From assembly GCA_026874595.1 (NCBI GenBank), contig CM049315.1, positions 9,773,664 to 9,837,663 on the forward strand: a DNA stretch of 64,000 nucleotides, given 5' to 3'. Below the pieces are notes generated by a model. The model saw only the letters and a list, made by a program, of their open reading frames with translations, was not told the DNA's origin and did not search any database. The position numbers and the translations under genes were made by a program. This DNA is from Sipunculus nudus (lineage: Eukaryota; Annelida; Sipuncula; Golfingiida; Sipunculidae). Positions 52,853 through 64,000 of the stretch are shown here, piece by piece. Every line of letters begins with the position of its first letter. The first letter of the stretch is position 1.

Positions 52853-54574
52853 AGTGGATTCTAGACCTTAAGCAGCCATGAGTGCTATAAACTAGCACTA
52901 CAATCATTTTTAAATAATATAACAAGCACCTATATCATCCAGTTATAACCTACACAATTTTCTTATACTGTGTCTGTCATTTACAAGAAGCCTAATGATA
53001 CTGGAGATCTTAATTATTTCAGCTTCTTTAATTATGTTTTTTTTTTATATTTTGAAAACTCAATGATTATAAGGACGCTTTAAGTCGAAATGATAAGATA
53101 ATTGTATGAACTCTTGAATACATGTAATTTAAAAGCAACCCATTGTACAGGACCTGGCATACGTAAAATATTGATTTATAATAATATGCATACTTGTACA
53201 TTTTATATTATTTTCATATATATTTCACATAAATTTATTTTATAGTACATACTTCCATTTAGATTTGATCTTCTTTCTCCTAGTAAATAAATTAAGATTT
53301 TCAGTGTAACTAAAAATTGTCTCCAAAGTAATCATAGTATTCATGATTATTGCATATTATTCTTTAGGATCAAAACTGACAATTCAGTCCTTTATGTATG
53401 TATCAGGAGAGGAATTTATGTAGGGCTGTGTCCTGTTTCCCAATCCTTATAAATATATCCAATAAAAATACTGTTTACTTCAAGATTCTGGACAGATTCT
53501 AAACTGGAGACAAAAGTACCCATCTTCTCGGGTGTATTATTTTATCACATCTTGAGAGTGAACAGAGAGCTGGTAAACTTTACAATAATGCTAGCATGCA
53601 TGGCTTTTATTCTTCAGGCATGCCCTTCTTCATTGCAGCAAAACCAGCATAGGATAATTCAGGAATATAGAGAGTGAATTAAACTTACATCAATTTTACA
53701 AAACAAATAAAATATTATATATATCACTTTCACAATAAATTTGGTATTAAACAATCATGTACTTTAAATTTTGTACATAACAGGATCTAATTATTTGATA
53801 TCAAAATTCCACATATTAAATAATAAAATATTAACAGTTACTTATATTATCATATTATATAATCAGATAAATTAATATCGTGAAAAAAATGGTTCATTTA
53901 ATTTTCAAAATATAAATTAACAATTTAAGATATTGAATGAAGGTCTTCAAAATTTGTACTATGAAATAACAGACAAGTATTAAAAGAATAGTTTTAAAAG
54001 AATATGTATATAAATTAACTAGATCATACATGTGCTTGCAGTATGACTTTATCTAAGTGAATTTAGTACTGGTATGGGTTTATATAGCATTGTAGGCTTC
54101 AATACTTTATGGGTAGTGAAAACACCATAAGCTTATCATAAACATTTTGGGTCTGCACTGGGTCTGGTTCCATATTATATTTTTCTTGAATGTGTGTTAT
54201 TGTAATCTGTATGATTAAAATGCAAAGTGGTTTGTGAAAATAAATCAAGGTACATTTCAGAATATGCACATGGATTGATGGATGTGAGATAATAATACAC
54301 AATAATAATACACTATTTATCTGTCTCTTAGCATTAAACATGCCTCTGTTTATCCATGGTTTACCGATCAAAAGTTCAGATTGTGCCAGGTAACTTATTT
54401 GGCTGTGACCTGCTCTGTCCAGTACTCTTATGTAATTAGCACCAGTGGTCACCAGCCATGTGGCAGCTGGCCAGTGCTTGTCTCAACAATAGGCACATCC
54501 TGGGCAATTACTGGACAAGAACTGAGTCTGTTCAGCATTATTTGCTGATATGCTTCATGATCAAGGGGCTCACA
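52853..54574. other. Stretch between two hexamer-rich repeats, no recognised gene
   Basis: A 117-codon minus-strand frame (54099-54452) shows no motif or convincing composition. The stretch could be the unique interior of a larger element bounded by the hexamer repeats, but no inverted ends were confirmed. Confidence 0.45.
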
Positions 54575-54645
54575 GGAAGTAATAGAAAGTAATATGTATT
54601 ACTCTATTACTTTGCCTTCTGTTTCTATTACTATTACTATTACAG
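54575..54645. repeat. Hexamer-rich repeat, inverted copy of 1900-1969
   Basis: CAGGAAGTAATAGAAAGTAA... then CCTTCTGTTTC(TATTAC)n is the reverse complement of the tail at 1900-1969. Confidence 0.75.
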
Positions 54646-54896
54646 CTCATATCTTTGCAGTGGTTTGACTTTTCAACCTGAAATTTTGCAAGTGTATACA
54701 TCTTGGATAGTTTCTCGTTTAAATAACAGGTGGCGCCACCTACAGTCATGTTTACGTGGCAGACATCCATTCTAATATTTAACACATGTAACTCTATTTC
54801 CCCTTGCCACTCAATCCATGCCTCACTTAACCCATCCTACTCTGATTTTGGCGGATACACGTAGTCGCTTGTTGCTAGTCGCTACCCGTATTCCAG
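54646..54896 (+). mobile_element. Family C 3' fragment
   Basis: It starts inside a unit (CTCATATCTTTGCAGTGG) and runs to the 3' end with hairpin and CGTATTCCAG|T. It overlaps ~60 bp in content with the end of 51410-52682, so the two are not simply halves of one element. Confidence 0.6.
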
Positions 54897-55189
54897 TTTA
54901 TAATGTATCTGAGGGCAGACTATCTAGATCAAACTTTTTCTTTGAAAACTGAATAAATAATCCATATTTCACATTATTGATAACTTTCAGGGCATTTTAA
55001 GTGAAAAAAAATAGTTCTTCTTTTAATATCTTAAATCCTGTATATCCAGTGTATCAAACATGACCAATCCAAAAAGTGGGAACTAAAATCAGTTCAGCTT
55101 GTACATCAACATACTAGATGTGGTCAGACAATGGTCCTCAGAGGGCCCCGCATTTTCGAAAGTGGTGGGCTAGTTTATGTATGGGTAAA
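54897..55189. other. Short intergenic stretch, nothing recognised
   Basis: AT-rich, no motif. Confidence 0.5.
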
Positions 55190-56551
55190 AAGTTCAAGAC
55201 TGCCTTATATCAAAACCACTGATCTGAATTTGATCATAGTAAATATTCATATTCCTCCATACTTTTCCTATGTACATTCAAAAAATTATGTCAGTATTGC
55301 GTAATTTGGTAAAGTTATGGGCCCAAACATGCACCTTGTAAAAAATAGGAAATATATTTACTCACTCATAATTGCTGATGCTAGAGACTTTTTTCAGGGA
55401 TATAACTTCATTTAATCAAGATTTAATTGTATATGGAAAATTAGATCTGAATTTTTCAATTGATTTAGGTTATTAGCATAAATATAAAATCAGTACGTTA
55501 AACTTTGCCCAAATTTTTTCCTGCAAGTACAGTGGATTTAATTTTCACAGCATGTACACATAAGGATTTAATCTGTTAAAATCTGAAATTTGAAAATAAA
55601 AGCTGCAAAATTAGGCTAGTTATTGAATTTTTATAGGAGGCTCTTGTTGTATTCCCTTACCTTGTCAAGCAGTCCACTTCGGTCACTTTAGGTCATTCAG
55701 TGCAGCTCTCTATGCTCCCAAGAGTGTTGTTGTGTAAACCCATCACTAGGGCAAGCCCTCTCTCCACTGAGTTGAGCTTGATCAGGTTGTCTGCAGCTAA
55801 TACCACAGGGAGCCTTCCCCCCCCCCCCCCCCCCCCCCATTCTGTTGACAGACCTGTTCTATACTGAATAAGATGAATCTTATAATTTCACATTTTTTTT
55901 CAGCAATGAGCAGTGACAACAGAGACCCCTCCCCCACTTACCCCTTCAATACACAGGACTAATAAACAAGATGAATCTTATAATTTTAATGTTAAATTAA
56001 TTCTTTTTGTTGAGACTTGGTCAATTTTGAATTTTTTTAAGAAAAAAAAAAATGTTCAGGAATTTAATCATAATATTCAAATAAAAAATACTTTGTAGCA
56101 TTTCTTTCATATCTCTTAAAGTTGGCCAAGCCTAGGTGTGAATAACACTGTTAAACTTAGTTTTAAAATCAGGAATATTGGTCAAACTTTGTGGGATTAA
56201 TTTTTAACTATTATGGCCATATATTTAATTTTTGAAAACTTATTTATTATTACCTTCACACATTATTTGTTTATGAAATGTAACTTTTATATAACACTTA
56301 CCATAGGCCCATTTTTTTCCTTGGTGCATCATTAAATGGTTTCAGGCTACAGGTTTCATTTATTACACAAGGCATATGCTTTAGCTCATGTCGATTATTC
56401 TATAATTTACAGAGTTTCATTTTAGCAGGGCCATTTTCTCTCCGTTTTCAATTGCTAATATACATGAAAAACCAAAAGAAATAAAAATATTTTGCAGTTG
56501 CTAATATTTTCCAAAATTCAGCTGAGTGATGTGACCCATGTGTGCCTTGTT
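55190..56551 (+). mobile_element. Family A element, 5'-truncated
   Basis: It begins mid-body (AGACTGCCTTATATCAAAACC), is collinear with copy 1, carries an expanded poly-C tract (55818-55839) at the position of the C-run at 12841, and ends CAGCTGAGTGATGTGACCCATGTGTGCCTTGTTT. Confidence 0.65.
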
Positions 56552-56559
56552 TACTTTAA

Positions 56560-57715
56560 AATGACAACAATCATGTCAGTTTCTCAGCTGTGACTACATC
56601 TAGTGTCCCAAAACCTGGTGTGTATATTGATCACAAATGGATGCCCTATTAGTAATCACCTGGTCTGTCTATCTGTCCATCCGTCCATCCACACAAATTG
56701 TTTTCAGATGATAACTCCAGGTTAAATTGACACATGGATTTTAAACTCGACCCAGCCACCACTAAAGCAAGAATCTGTATAAAATTTTAGGTCAGGAGGT
56801 CAAAGGTCACAGGACTCACTTATTTAAAAAGATTGTAGCTGCATTTTAAGCCAAGCTTTTCATCCCAAACTTTCCATCTTGCACATTTAGCTGACTTGCC
56901 AGTATGGGGAGAGCAAAAATGAATTTGGGGTCACAAGGTCAAAGGTCAAGTCATAGGAGCCATCTGTTCACAAATTAGTTTCCTGATGAGAACTCCAGTT
57001 TAGTTTGACATATTGGTTTTCAACTTGACTGATATATGGCTCACCACTAAAGTAAGAATCCTGTCGATTTTAGGGTCCAAAGGTCAAGGTTACAGGACCC
57101 ATTTCTTTAAAAAGAATGTGTATGCATTTCAAGCCGAACTTTTCATCACAAACCTTCCATCTTATTGCTCACCTGCCAATAGGGAAAGATTCTATTCAAT
57201 TTTGGGGTCATAGGGTCAAAGGTCAAGGACACAGGGCCTATCCATTCACAAATTTGTTTATGGATGTTAATTCTGTTTTTGATAGACAGATTGGCTTCAA
57301 ACATGATTTATTAATGACCCACCACTTGAGAACCATTTTGATTTTCAGGGTCCAGAGATCAATGGTGAAGGTCACAGGAGCTACATCTTTAAAAAGATTG
57401 TGGGTGCACTGTAAATCAAACTTTTCATCCCACACTTTCCATCCTTTCACACATGACTGACTTACCAAAAGTGAGGAAACCCATAGATTTTGAGGTTACC
57501 TGGTCAGAGGTCATCGTCACTGGACCAACTTTTTTTTAAAAGATTGTTACAATAATCTAAATGCTGTAAGTTCAAGGATAATAAGTTCTCAGATTTTTTG
57601 GTCACAAGGTGATTGGTTGAGGTCACAGGACTGTCATTCAGCAAAATTTCTTTAAAAATATCTGTGTAGACAAATTCATCTGAGCGTCTAGACCCATGGG
57701 TCCCTAGTTATCAAT
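56560..57715 (+). repeat. 'D' family tandem repeat, ~276-bp unit
   Basis: The AGGTCAAAGGTCA-type motif recurs near 56798, 56936, 57075 and 57212, alternating between two half-unit contexts with a 275-276 bp period. Units share AACTCCAG...TTGACA, CATCCCA-ACTTTCCATC and AAAAAGATTGT segments. The right end is GAGCGTCTAGACCCATGGGTCCC, the family A/B-type 3' palindrome. Confidence 0.65.
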
Positions 57716-57789
57716 ATGCATTAGGGGAAAAACTGCTTCTAGTTCAAATCATATAAAAGAAGATATGTCTGAAATAATGACTGCAATAC

Positions 57790-58847
57790 AAAATCTGATT
57801 GTAGTCTGGCTGCCGTATTGGATTTTTGGCGGATGTGTCATTTGATAGGGGTGGAGCCCTCATAGGTACCAATCATCCCTGTGATTCTGAGAAAGATCAA
57901 GCATGTTGTTGTTAAAGGGACATAATCAGGAGCAATATTATGCCTATTCTTTCACACTATCAGTTCAGTTTTGCTTGATACAAATGTTTTTCGAGCAAAA
58001 CCATACCAGCAGTCTCAGTACCTCACATTCGGCTGTTTTACACCTTGTTATGACTCTGAGTGTTAGTAAACACAGTCCACGTATGTCTGTTTATCATAAC
58101 AACTTGAAGGCCGTGTGACCTGAGATCCAATTGTGAGCTGCAACACCAATGTTTCGGCCAGCAGGAACATGTTTTACATTGTAGGGGTAAAGTCAGGCAG
58201 GACATCTCATGATTGGTAGATGTTGTGGCCTGGCGATTCACAGAGGCCCACCCGCTGTGTTTATCTTGACATCTGTGACTGTGCCTGATCCACTGTTTTT
58301 TAAACTTGTTCAAAGGAGTAAGCAAACAATTTCAGGGCAAATTTTTGGCATGTACCAATTTATTTTAAAGGGAAGAAGGTAATAGTCGGGTCAATTCAAC
58401 ATGCTTAATATGTGATTGGGCCCCTTAACGATATTGCGCGTGAAATAAAATCACTGTGCTGTGGTGGCCATATTGGAATTCAGACAGCTCTGTAATTAGA
58501 TAGGTCTGGAGCCCTCATAGGTACCAATCATCCCTGTGAAATTGAGACAGATCAAGCCTGTTCTTGCCCAGATATCAGGTGTGAAAGAAAGCGTCACTAC
58601 CAGAAGGACTGCCCAACTGACACGATGATCACAATAGGGCACCTCTTGTCAAGGGGGGCCCCTAATAAGGGGTTGACCAAACATACGGACGGATGTACAG
58701 ATAGACACGGACCATTAAAGTGGTCCCATATTGGAAACCTGACAGGTCTGTAATTCATTAGGTCTGGAGCCCTCATAGGTACCACTGAATCAGCCCTGTG
58801 AATTTGGGAAAGCTAAAGCATGTTGTTGTTGAGTTATCACAGGTGAA
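57790..58847 (+). repeat. 'E' family repeat, left part
   Basis: Units with GGCCATATTGGAATTC, GGAGCCCTCATAGGTACCAATCATCCCTGTGA and TGTTGTTGTTGAG recur near 57808, 58455 and 58725, separated by other sequence including GGGCACCTCTTGTCAAG. It breaks off at GGTGAAAA, where a family A element is inserted. Confidence 0.6.
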
Positions 58848-60437
58848 AACAAGGGACCGATGGGTCACGGCGCTCAGCTGATCATGATTGGACTATAAAT
58901 GTATTGTTATACTATATTGAGTAGAAAAAGCTTATGAATATCATAGTCATGTTGGGCTTTTATAAAGGAATATAATGTAATATGTGAGTAAATGATATAT
59001 GAAATAATCTGACTGATGGATTAATATGGAGTAAAATATAGTGGTTTATTTTTTATTTATTTGGGAGGGGTAGAAAAAAAAACAATTTATTTGAGCAAAT
59101 ATGAATGCAATGACAGTATTCTAAGCAGTGGTATAATGATGATAAGGCTATTTGTTGAAGGATCTATAGTGTATGGAAAACTGCAAGCTTTCAATTTGAC
59201 AGATACAAGGTTGTGATTAACTATGCTGATGAGGGGATTTATGAATTTGTGACTGTATGACATGATATCTTGACTAGATAGGTCTTGACAAGGTACATTA
59301 TTTTGATGACCCTCACGTAACTGAAATAAAGTATCAGCAATATAAATTTTGATTATTTAGCCAGTATCATGTAACAACTGATACAACCATGAGTTATAAG
59401 TCAAACAAATTAAAATCTTTAATGAGCACTCTGATGAACATCCACACTTTCATAGCAATACATCACTTTGTGGACACAATTAAATGTGCACTTTAATCAT
59501 TGTAACCCTGGTGGTACAATACAAAATCTAAAATGTAGCATAGCCAAAAATAAAATAAAATACAGAAAATTATAACATTCATCTAGTTTATGCACCAGCT
59601 GGGGGCTGGGATTGCAGGGCAGAGGGGAAGCCTGCTAGTAGTGGCCAAGGCAAGCTGCATGGGGTGGGTTACATAATGCAAGTGAAGAATGTATTACTAG
59701 GTGGGCCAGATGTAAACAACACTTGACATGGTGTATAAAAAATTGAATAAAAGCTACTCTTTCCAAACAATTCCTTTAAAATTTCAGATTCAAAAAGATT
59801 TAATCCTTATGTATATATGCTGTGAAAATTAAATCAACAGTGCTTACAGGGAAAAAACGTGCCATTGCCAAAGTTGGACAAAATTTAAGGTACTGATTTT
59901 TTATTTATGCTAATAACTTGAAAAATTTGCAAAATTCAGATCTAATTTTGGGTAAACAATTGAATCTTGATTAAATAAAGTTATATTCCTGAAAAAAAGT
60001 CTCCAGCTTCAGCAATTCTCATGTTAAGTGAGCTAATATATTTCCTGATTTTTAAGAAACTGCATTATATTTGGGCCCATAACTTCAAAATAATACCCAA
60101 TACTGACCTAATTTTTGGTATGTGCACAGAAAATGTATGGAAAAATATGAATACTAAATATGATCAAAAACAGATCAGTGGTTTTGATATTAGGCAGCTT
60201 TGAAGTGTAACAATGGCTTTTTTATGGAAAATGGGTTTTTCCTTAATATCTCAAAGAAACGAAGTCCTAATGACCCATTTATGGTATGGTAGGAGATTTT
60301 GGGGACATCTATTGGTATGCAGAATTTTGGATTCGTAGGTCCAACAGTTTTAAAATGTGCCCTATTAACGGCCGGACGGATGACGGACAAAGGACCACGA
60401 CTATAGCTCAGTTGACTTATAGTCAGCTGAGCTAAAA
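58848..60437 (-). mobile_element. Intact family A element (reference copy)
   Basis: In minus orientation it starts TTTTTAGCTCAGCTGACTATAAGTCAACTGAGCT (hairpin, at ~60437) and ends CAGCTGAGCGCCGTGACCC then ATCGGTCCCTTGT (at 58848). It interrupts an E-family unit: the sequence before (GGTGAAAA) and after (ATCAGTGATTGGGCTG) joins to the normal E unit when the element is removed, with no duplication beyond A/T bases. This fixes both ends and gives a length of ~1590 bp. It contains no transposase frame. Confidence 0.75.
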
Positions 60438-61400
60438 ATCAGTGATTGGGCTGTGGCGGCCATATTGGAATTCTGACAGGTCTGTAATTTAATAGTTCTG
60501 GAGCCCTCATATATACCAATCATCCCTGTGAATTTGGGGAAACTGAAGCTTTTTGTTGTTGAGATATCAGCCGCAAAAGAAAATCAGTGATTCGGCTGTG
60601 GCCGCCATATTGGAATTCCTACAGATGTGTAATTCAATAGGTCTTGTGCCCTCATATGTACTTATCATCCCTGTGAATTTGGGAAAGCTGAAGTATGTTG
60701 TTGTTGAGTTATTGCACGCAAAAGAAAATCAGCGACTGGGCTCTGGCAGCCATATTGGAATTCCGACAGGTCTGTAATTCAAAAGGTCAGGAGCCCTCAT
60801 ATGTACCAATCTCCCTGTGGGTTCGGGAAAGCTGAAGTAAGTTGTAATCAAGTCACACGCGCAAAAGAAAATCAAGTGATTGGGCTGTGGCAGCCATATT
60901 AGAATTCCAACAGGTGTGTATTTCAATAAGTCTGGAGCCCTCATATGTACAAATCATCCCTTCGAATTTGGGAAAGCTGAAGTATGTTGTTGTTGAGTTA
61001 TCAAGCGCGAAAGAAAATCAGTGATTGGGCTGTGGTGGCCATATTGGAATTCTGATAGGTCTGTAATTTAATAGTTCTGGAGCCCTCATATGTACCAATC
61101 ATCCTTGTGAATTTGGGAAAGCTGTCATATGTTGTTGTTGAGTTATGACATGAAAAAAAAAAAATCAGCGGTTGGGGTGTGGCAGCCATATTGGAATTCC
61201 GACAGGGGTTTTTTTAAATAGGTCTGGAGGCCTCATACGTACCAATCATCCCTGTGAATTTTGGAAAGCTGAAGTATGTTGTTGTTGAGATATTGGGTAT
61301 GAAAGAATGTGTCACTGATTAAAGAACGAAGTAAAGAAGGACAGACTGACACGTTGACCACTATAGGGCACTGCTTGTCAAGCGGGGCCCTAATAATTGG
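60438..61400 (+). repeat. 'E' family ~144-bp tandem array, six units
   Basis: CAGTGATTGGGCTGTGGCAG...CCATATTGGAATTC recurs near 60440, 60583, 60729, 60873, 61018 and 61166 (spacing 143-148). After the last unit comes the E-family end GAAAGAATGTGTCACTGATT... and GGGCACTGCTTGTCAAGCGGGGCCC, matching 58580-58670. Confidence 0.85.
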
Positions 61401-62990
61401 TAACTATTTATAGCATAAAATGATCTTGCTAACACACAGCCTGCCTTGTTATGGTCTATGGTATGTACTTTAATTACTTTAAGATACCAAGGTGATTTGT
61501 ATATAATTCTGAAAACATGTAGGTTTTGTATGATATAGTTATGCATAAAGGACAAATGAATTGTAATACCGGTATGTTTTTTTTATTAACACAAATTTCT
61601 GCCATAATGTAAAAGAATGTGCATCCTCAACTGTTCCATTTGTAATCACAGGTTAACAGTGTAACCTTACTATCTCATTACAAAACCTATGACAGGAAGA
61701 CTGATTTAATAGTACTGCAGTAACAACTTAAGTGGAATCATCCTTCTAGGGCCATAAAGAGTTCAGCTTTTGGATATACATATTCTAGCTATAATACTTA
61801 ACATGACTCAGTAATTTAATATTATTCAGTAATAATTAATATAATTCAGTGATAATTAAACATTTAAAAGGCTTTCAATTGTATTTTAAGCAGCTCCAGT
61901 GACATAATCATGCATGTAATAATAAAACTGCCTAACACGCTGATATTGAATTTGTTGATATACTGTGGTTGGCTCTTTGTTAATGAGGGTTTTAAATTTG
62001 CAATATTCACAAATGGGAAATAATCGAGAAAATGAAACCTTCCTGAAACATAACCGTCATCTATACAGATGAATGGTCATTTATAATATGATCTCAACTG
62101 AATTGTTGTATTTAAATCCATCCAACTTTCTCTGAAGGTTTAAAAAATGAAAAGTCCAAAGATTGATATTTATTTTGTTATATAAATAACATCAGATCTA
62201 TGATATTATCTGTGTATAAGGGACAATCATTTCCACTTGTTCTTTGGGTCCTCATTAAATTGTTAAGACTAAGCATCGCATATAAAATAACCAATGATAT
62301 ACTATTTGTATAGTTAGTGCATGGTAAGCTCACTATCATTGATCACTAGCAAAACAATGAGAAATTAAAAATCATTAAATATTAGCCTTGCAAATATGAA
62401 GGCATCCAAAGTACTGATCACTAAAACAGAACAGCAGTATGATTACTCATGTATATGATCTTTAATTGTCAAGTATGTATACCGTTAACAAAACTTGTTC
62501 CATGGCAAAAGTGTTGAGGTGATGCCAGAAGTGTTTTTTGGAATGTATTTTCAAGTCAGGTGAATGTGGATGAAATAATTAAAACTGGGCAGTATGCATG
62601 TTTGCTATGACTGAAATGGCAGTGAGGTAGCCATCAGTATAAAATACTACTGATTAAATATCAGCGACATGTTTCTTACAAGTATCATTCAGTGCTACAG
62701 AGAACACCCTGCACATTTAAGTTCATGTAAAATAAATAATCTGAAATGAAAATATCAGGAAGCTGCTGTCTTCAAGTTAAAAACAATTTTATGCACAGCT
62801 GAAGAACTTATATAACGCTGTCATAGTAAAAATCTTTTTCCTTTCATTTTTGGATACAATTTAAAATAATCATTTCCAGGACTCTTAGAAATTTTCATAT
62901 TATTTTCCACATTAAAGAGTCCTCTGTTCAAATTAATGTATTTGCTTATGTGTATATAGCCCACTGTTTAAACTGTAGATGTTGGATAAC
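61401..62990. other. Intergenic stretch between repeats and TXNDC9
   Basis: AT-rich and repeat-poor. It probably includes the TXNDC9 3' UTR at its right side, but no clear AATAAA on the minus strand close to the stop was found. Confidence 0.5.
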
Positions 62991-63086
62991 CATAAATGTT
63001 TTCACTTTTTTGTCTGCAGTTCTACCTACTGACCAGTGTGTGGAGTATTACTGGCAGATGAGTACAAAGGTCAGAGGTCATCAGGT

Positions 63087-63740
63087 TTAGTATTCATCGT
63101 CACTACTATCGTCATCCTTTCCTCGTATCGTTTTCTTCTGATGGCCTAGAATGGCTGTTTTCTTTGCTCCACCGGCAGTTGGTGGGGTCATCAAGTCTCC
63201 GCTGTAGTTGATGACATCAGCACGAGCAATCCTCCACTCCAGCACTTCTGTCGTGAATTCATCAGTGCCCCCCAGGTCATCAAAACCAGCGATGAAATCA
63301 ACAGTTTTTGAATCTCTGGCCAAGCATATGGTGGGCAGTACTTTGATTCTCAGCCTCTGAACCAGGAATGGGGCTTTATCAACATTGAGTTTCACAAATC
63401 TTGTTTCAACATGCTTTGGTGCAAGTATAGCCAGATGTTTATCTACGATCTTACACCGGAAAGTACTGTCTCTGTAGAAGTGACAAACTACTTTGTTACT
63501 TTTCTTACAGACATCAAAAAACTCTTTCTCTTCGCTGATTTCTTCATATTTCCCATGGCCCAGGGTCAACCACTCCTTCTTCTGTTCTTGGGCTTTTTTC
63601 ATGGCCTTCAGTCGTTGGTGCCGCAATTTTTCGAAGTCATCCTCATCCATGTGATCTAATCGATTGATCTCTGCATCCAACTGCTCCTCCATCTGCTTGG
63701 CCACATTGACCAGCTGTTCTTGAATGATTTGCTCAGCCAT
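63087..63740 (-). CDS. TXNDC9: Thioredoxin domain-containing protein 9
   Basis: 217 residues (human TXNDC9, 226). An N-terminal coiled-coil-like charged helix (~5-60) with LDHMDEDDFEKL precedes a phosducin-type thioredoxin fold (~75-185) with VVCHFYRDSTFRCK, the cis-Pro loop VLPT (Pro136), FDDLGGTDEFTTEVLEWR and a C-terminal KKTIRGKDDDSSDDEY acidic tail. The canonical CxxC is absent; only Cys96 remains, as in the family. These proteins bind the CCT/TRiC chaperonin and modulate folding of tubulin and actin (family knowledge). The whole CDS is one exon; four bases upstream of the ATG is a splice acceptor (TTTTTATTGTAG|AACA), so an intron lies in the 5' UTR. Confidence 0.96.
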   Translation of the reverse strand: MAEQIIQEQLVNVAKQMEEQLDAEINRLDHMDEDDFEKLRHQRLKAMKKAQEQKKEWLTLGHGKYEEISEEKEFFDVCKKSNKVVCHFYRDSTFRCKIVDKHLAILAPKHVETRFVKLNVDKAPFLVQRLRIKVLPTICLARDSKTVDFIAGFDDLGGTDEFTTEVLEWRIARADVINYSGDLMTPPTAGGAKKTAILGHQKKTIRGKDDDSSDDEY

Positions 63741-63744
63741 TGTT

Positions 63745-64000
63745 CTACAATAAAAAAAATATACCCTTTATGTGTTAACTTCAAACTTTCATTTCATATT
63801 TAGATTTCTGACAAAAGTCCCAATGAATAATGATTACAGGTGATAAATGAGTAGGAAGTACCTTGTACCTGGAACTAAAGTACCTGTACCTAGAATAAGG
63901 TACTTCAGGTACAAATATAATTCTGGAAATGGACACCAGGCTTAGGTCAAATGCATGTACAAAGCTGTCACCCCTTTCAGGGCAGTTAAATATATATCAG
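63745..64000 (-). other. Start of TXNDC9 5'-UTR intron
   Basis: On the minus strand the AG at 63746-63745 is preceded by a T-rich tract (TTTTTTTTATTGTAG), a good 3' splice site. The sequence to the right is then intron, continuing beyond the window. It contains repeated GGTAC/GTACC words (63860-63915) but no exon. Confidence 0.55.

Noticed and set aside
54099-54452. 117-codon minus-strand ORF as a gene
   Set aside because: Composition is like translated AT-rich DNA and no motif was seen.

Overview
The window is animal nuclear DNA: AT-rich, intron-rich and crowded with transposable elements. Two protein genes can be read with confidence. Several features point to a lophotrochozoan, most likely a mollusc: GTCC/GTCT-rich interspersed elements with internal tandem arrays (the style of bivalve 'pearl'-type elements), a tRNA-headed SINE with a Meta-like body, and GT-AG introns. 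The species cannot be named from the sequence alone.

Layout. (1) 1-14.7 kb is a transposon-filled flank. It holds a possible coding-exon edge at the extreme left (- strand), a decayed hAT transposase remnant (~2.1-2.26 kb), an intact non-autonomous hAT with a perfect 8-bp target duplication (3643-4649), Helitron-type termini (6374, 7744-7870), and a 'Russian doll' of T/T-inserting elements from 3.07 to 13.9 kb. (2) 14744-47189 (+) is the complete PFAS gene (phosphoribosylformylglycinamidine synthase, step 4 of de novo purine synthesis). I reconstructed it as 24 coding exons that join in frame to 1344 codons plus stop. Its introns carry a SINE, a LINE remnant, TIR and rolling-circle-like elements, and a 4.1-kb composite element in intron 20. 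(3) 47.2-61.4 kb is intergenic: a pogo/Tigger-like remnant, a 17-bp minisatellite directly abutting it, further copies of the repeat families, and one element inserted cleanly into the tandem array of another. (4) 63087-63740 (-) is TXNDC9, a CCT-chaperonin cofactor with an intronless CDS and a splice acceptor just upstream of the ATG. PFAS and TXNDC9 converge tail to tail and have no evident functional link.

Most interesting signals. First, exon 13 of PFAS ends in eight tandem 48-bp (16-codon) units. Each carries its own copy of the 5' splice site, so eight in-frame donors are available and the enzyme could be 1344 to 1456 residues long depending on donor choice. Second, the 3' splice site plus exon start of exon 9 has been duplicated upstream about five times (~85-bp unit), leaving decayed decoy acceptors. 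Third, two long composite elements (8763-12512 and 38928-43002) share the same nested architecture: outer ends with subterminal inverted repeats and a GTGACCCATGGGTCAC-like palindrome, an internal ~338-bp tandem array, and an inner element with ~280-bp units, both arrays studded with the 12-bp palindrome GGTGGCGCCACC.

Limits: exon boundaries come from splice consensus, frame continuity and remembered family motifs, with no transcript evidence. Transposon classes are assigned from termini and recognisable protein motifs only. Repeat coordinates are approximate unless a target duplication or nested junction fixes them.
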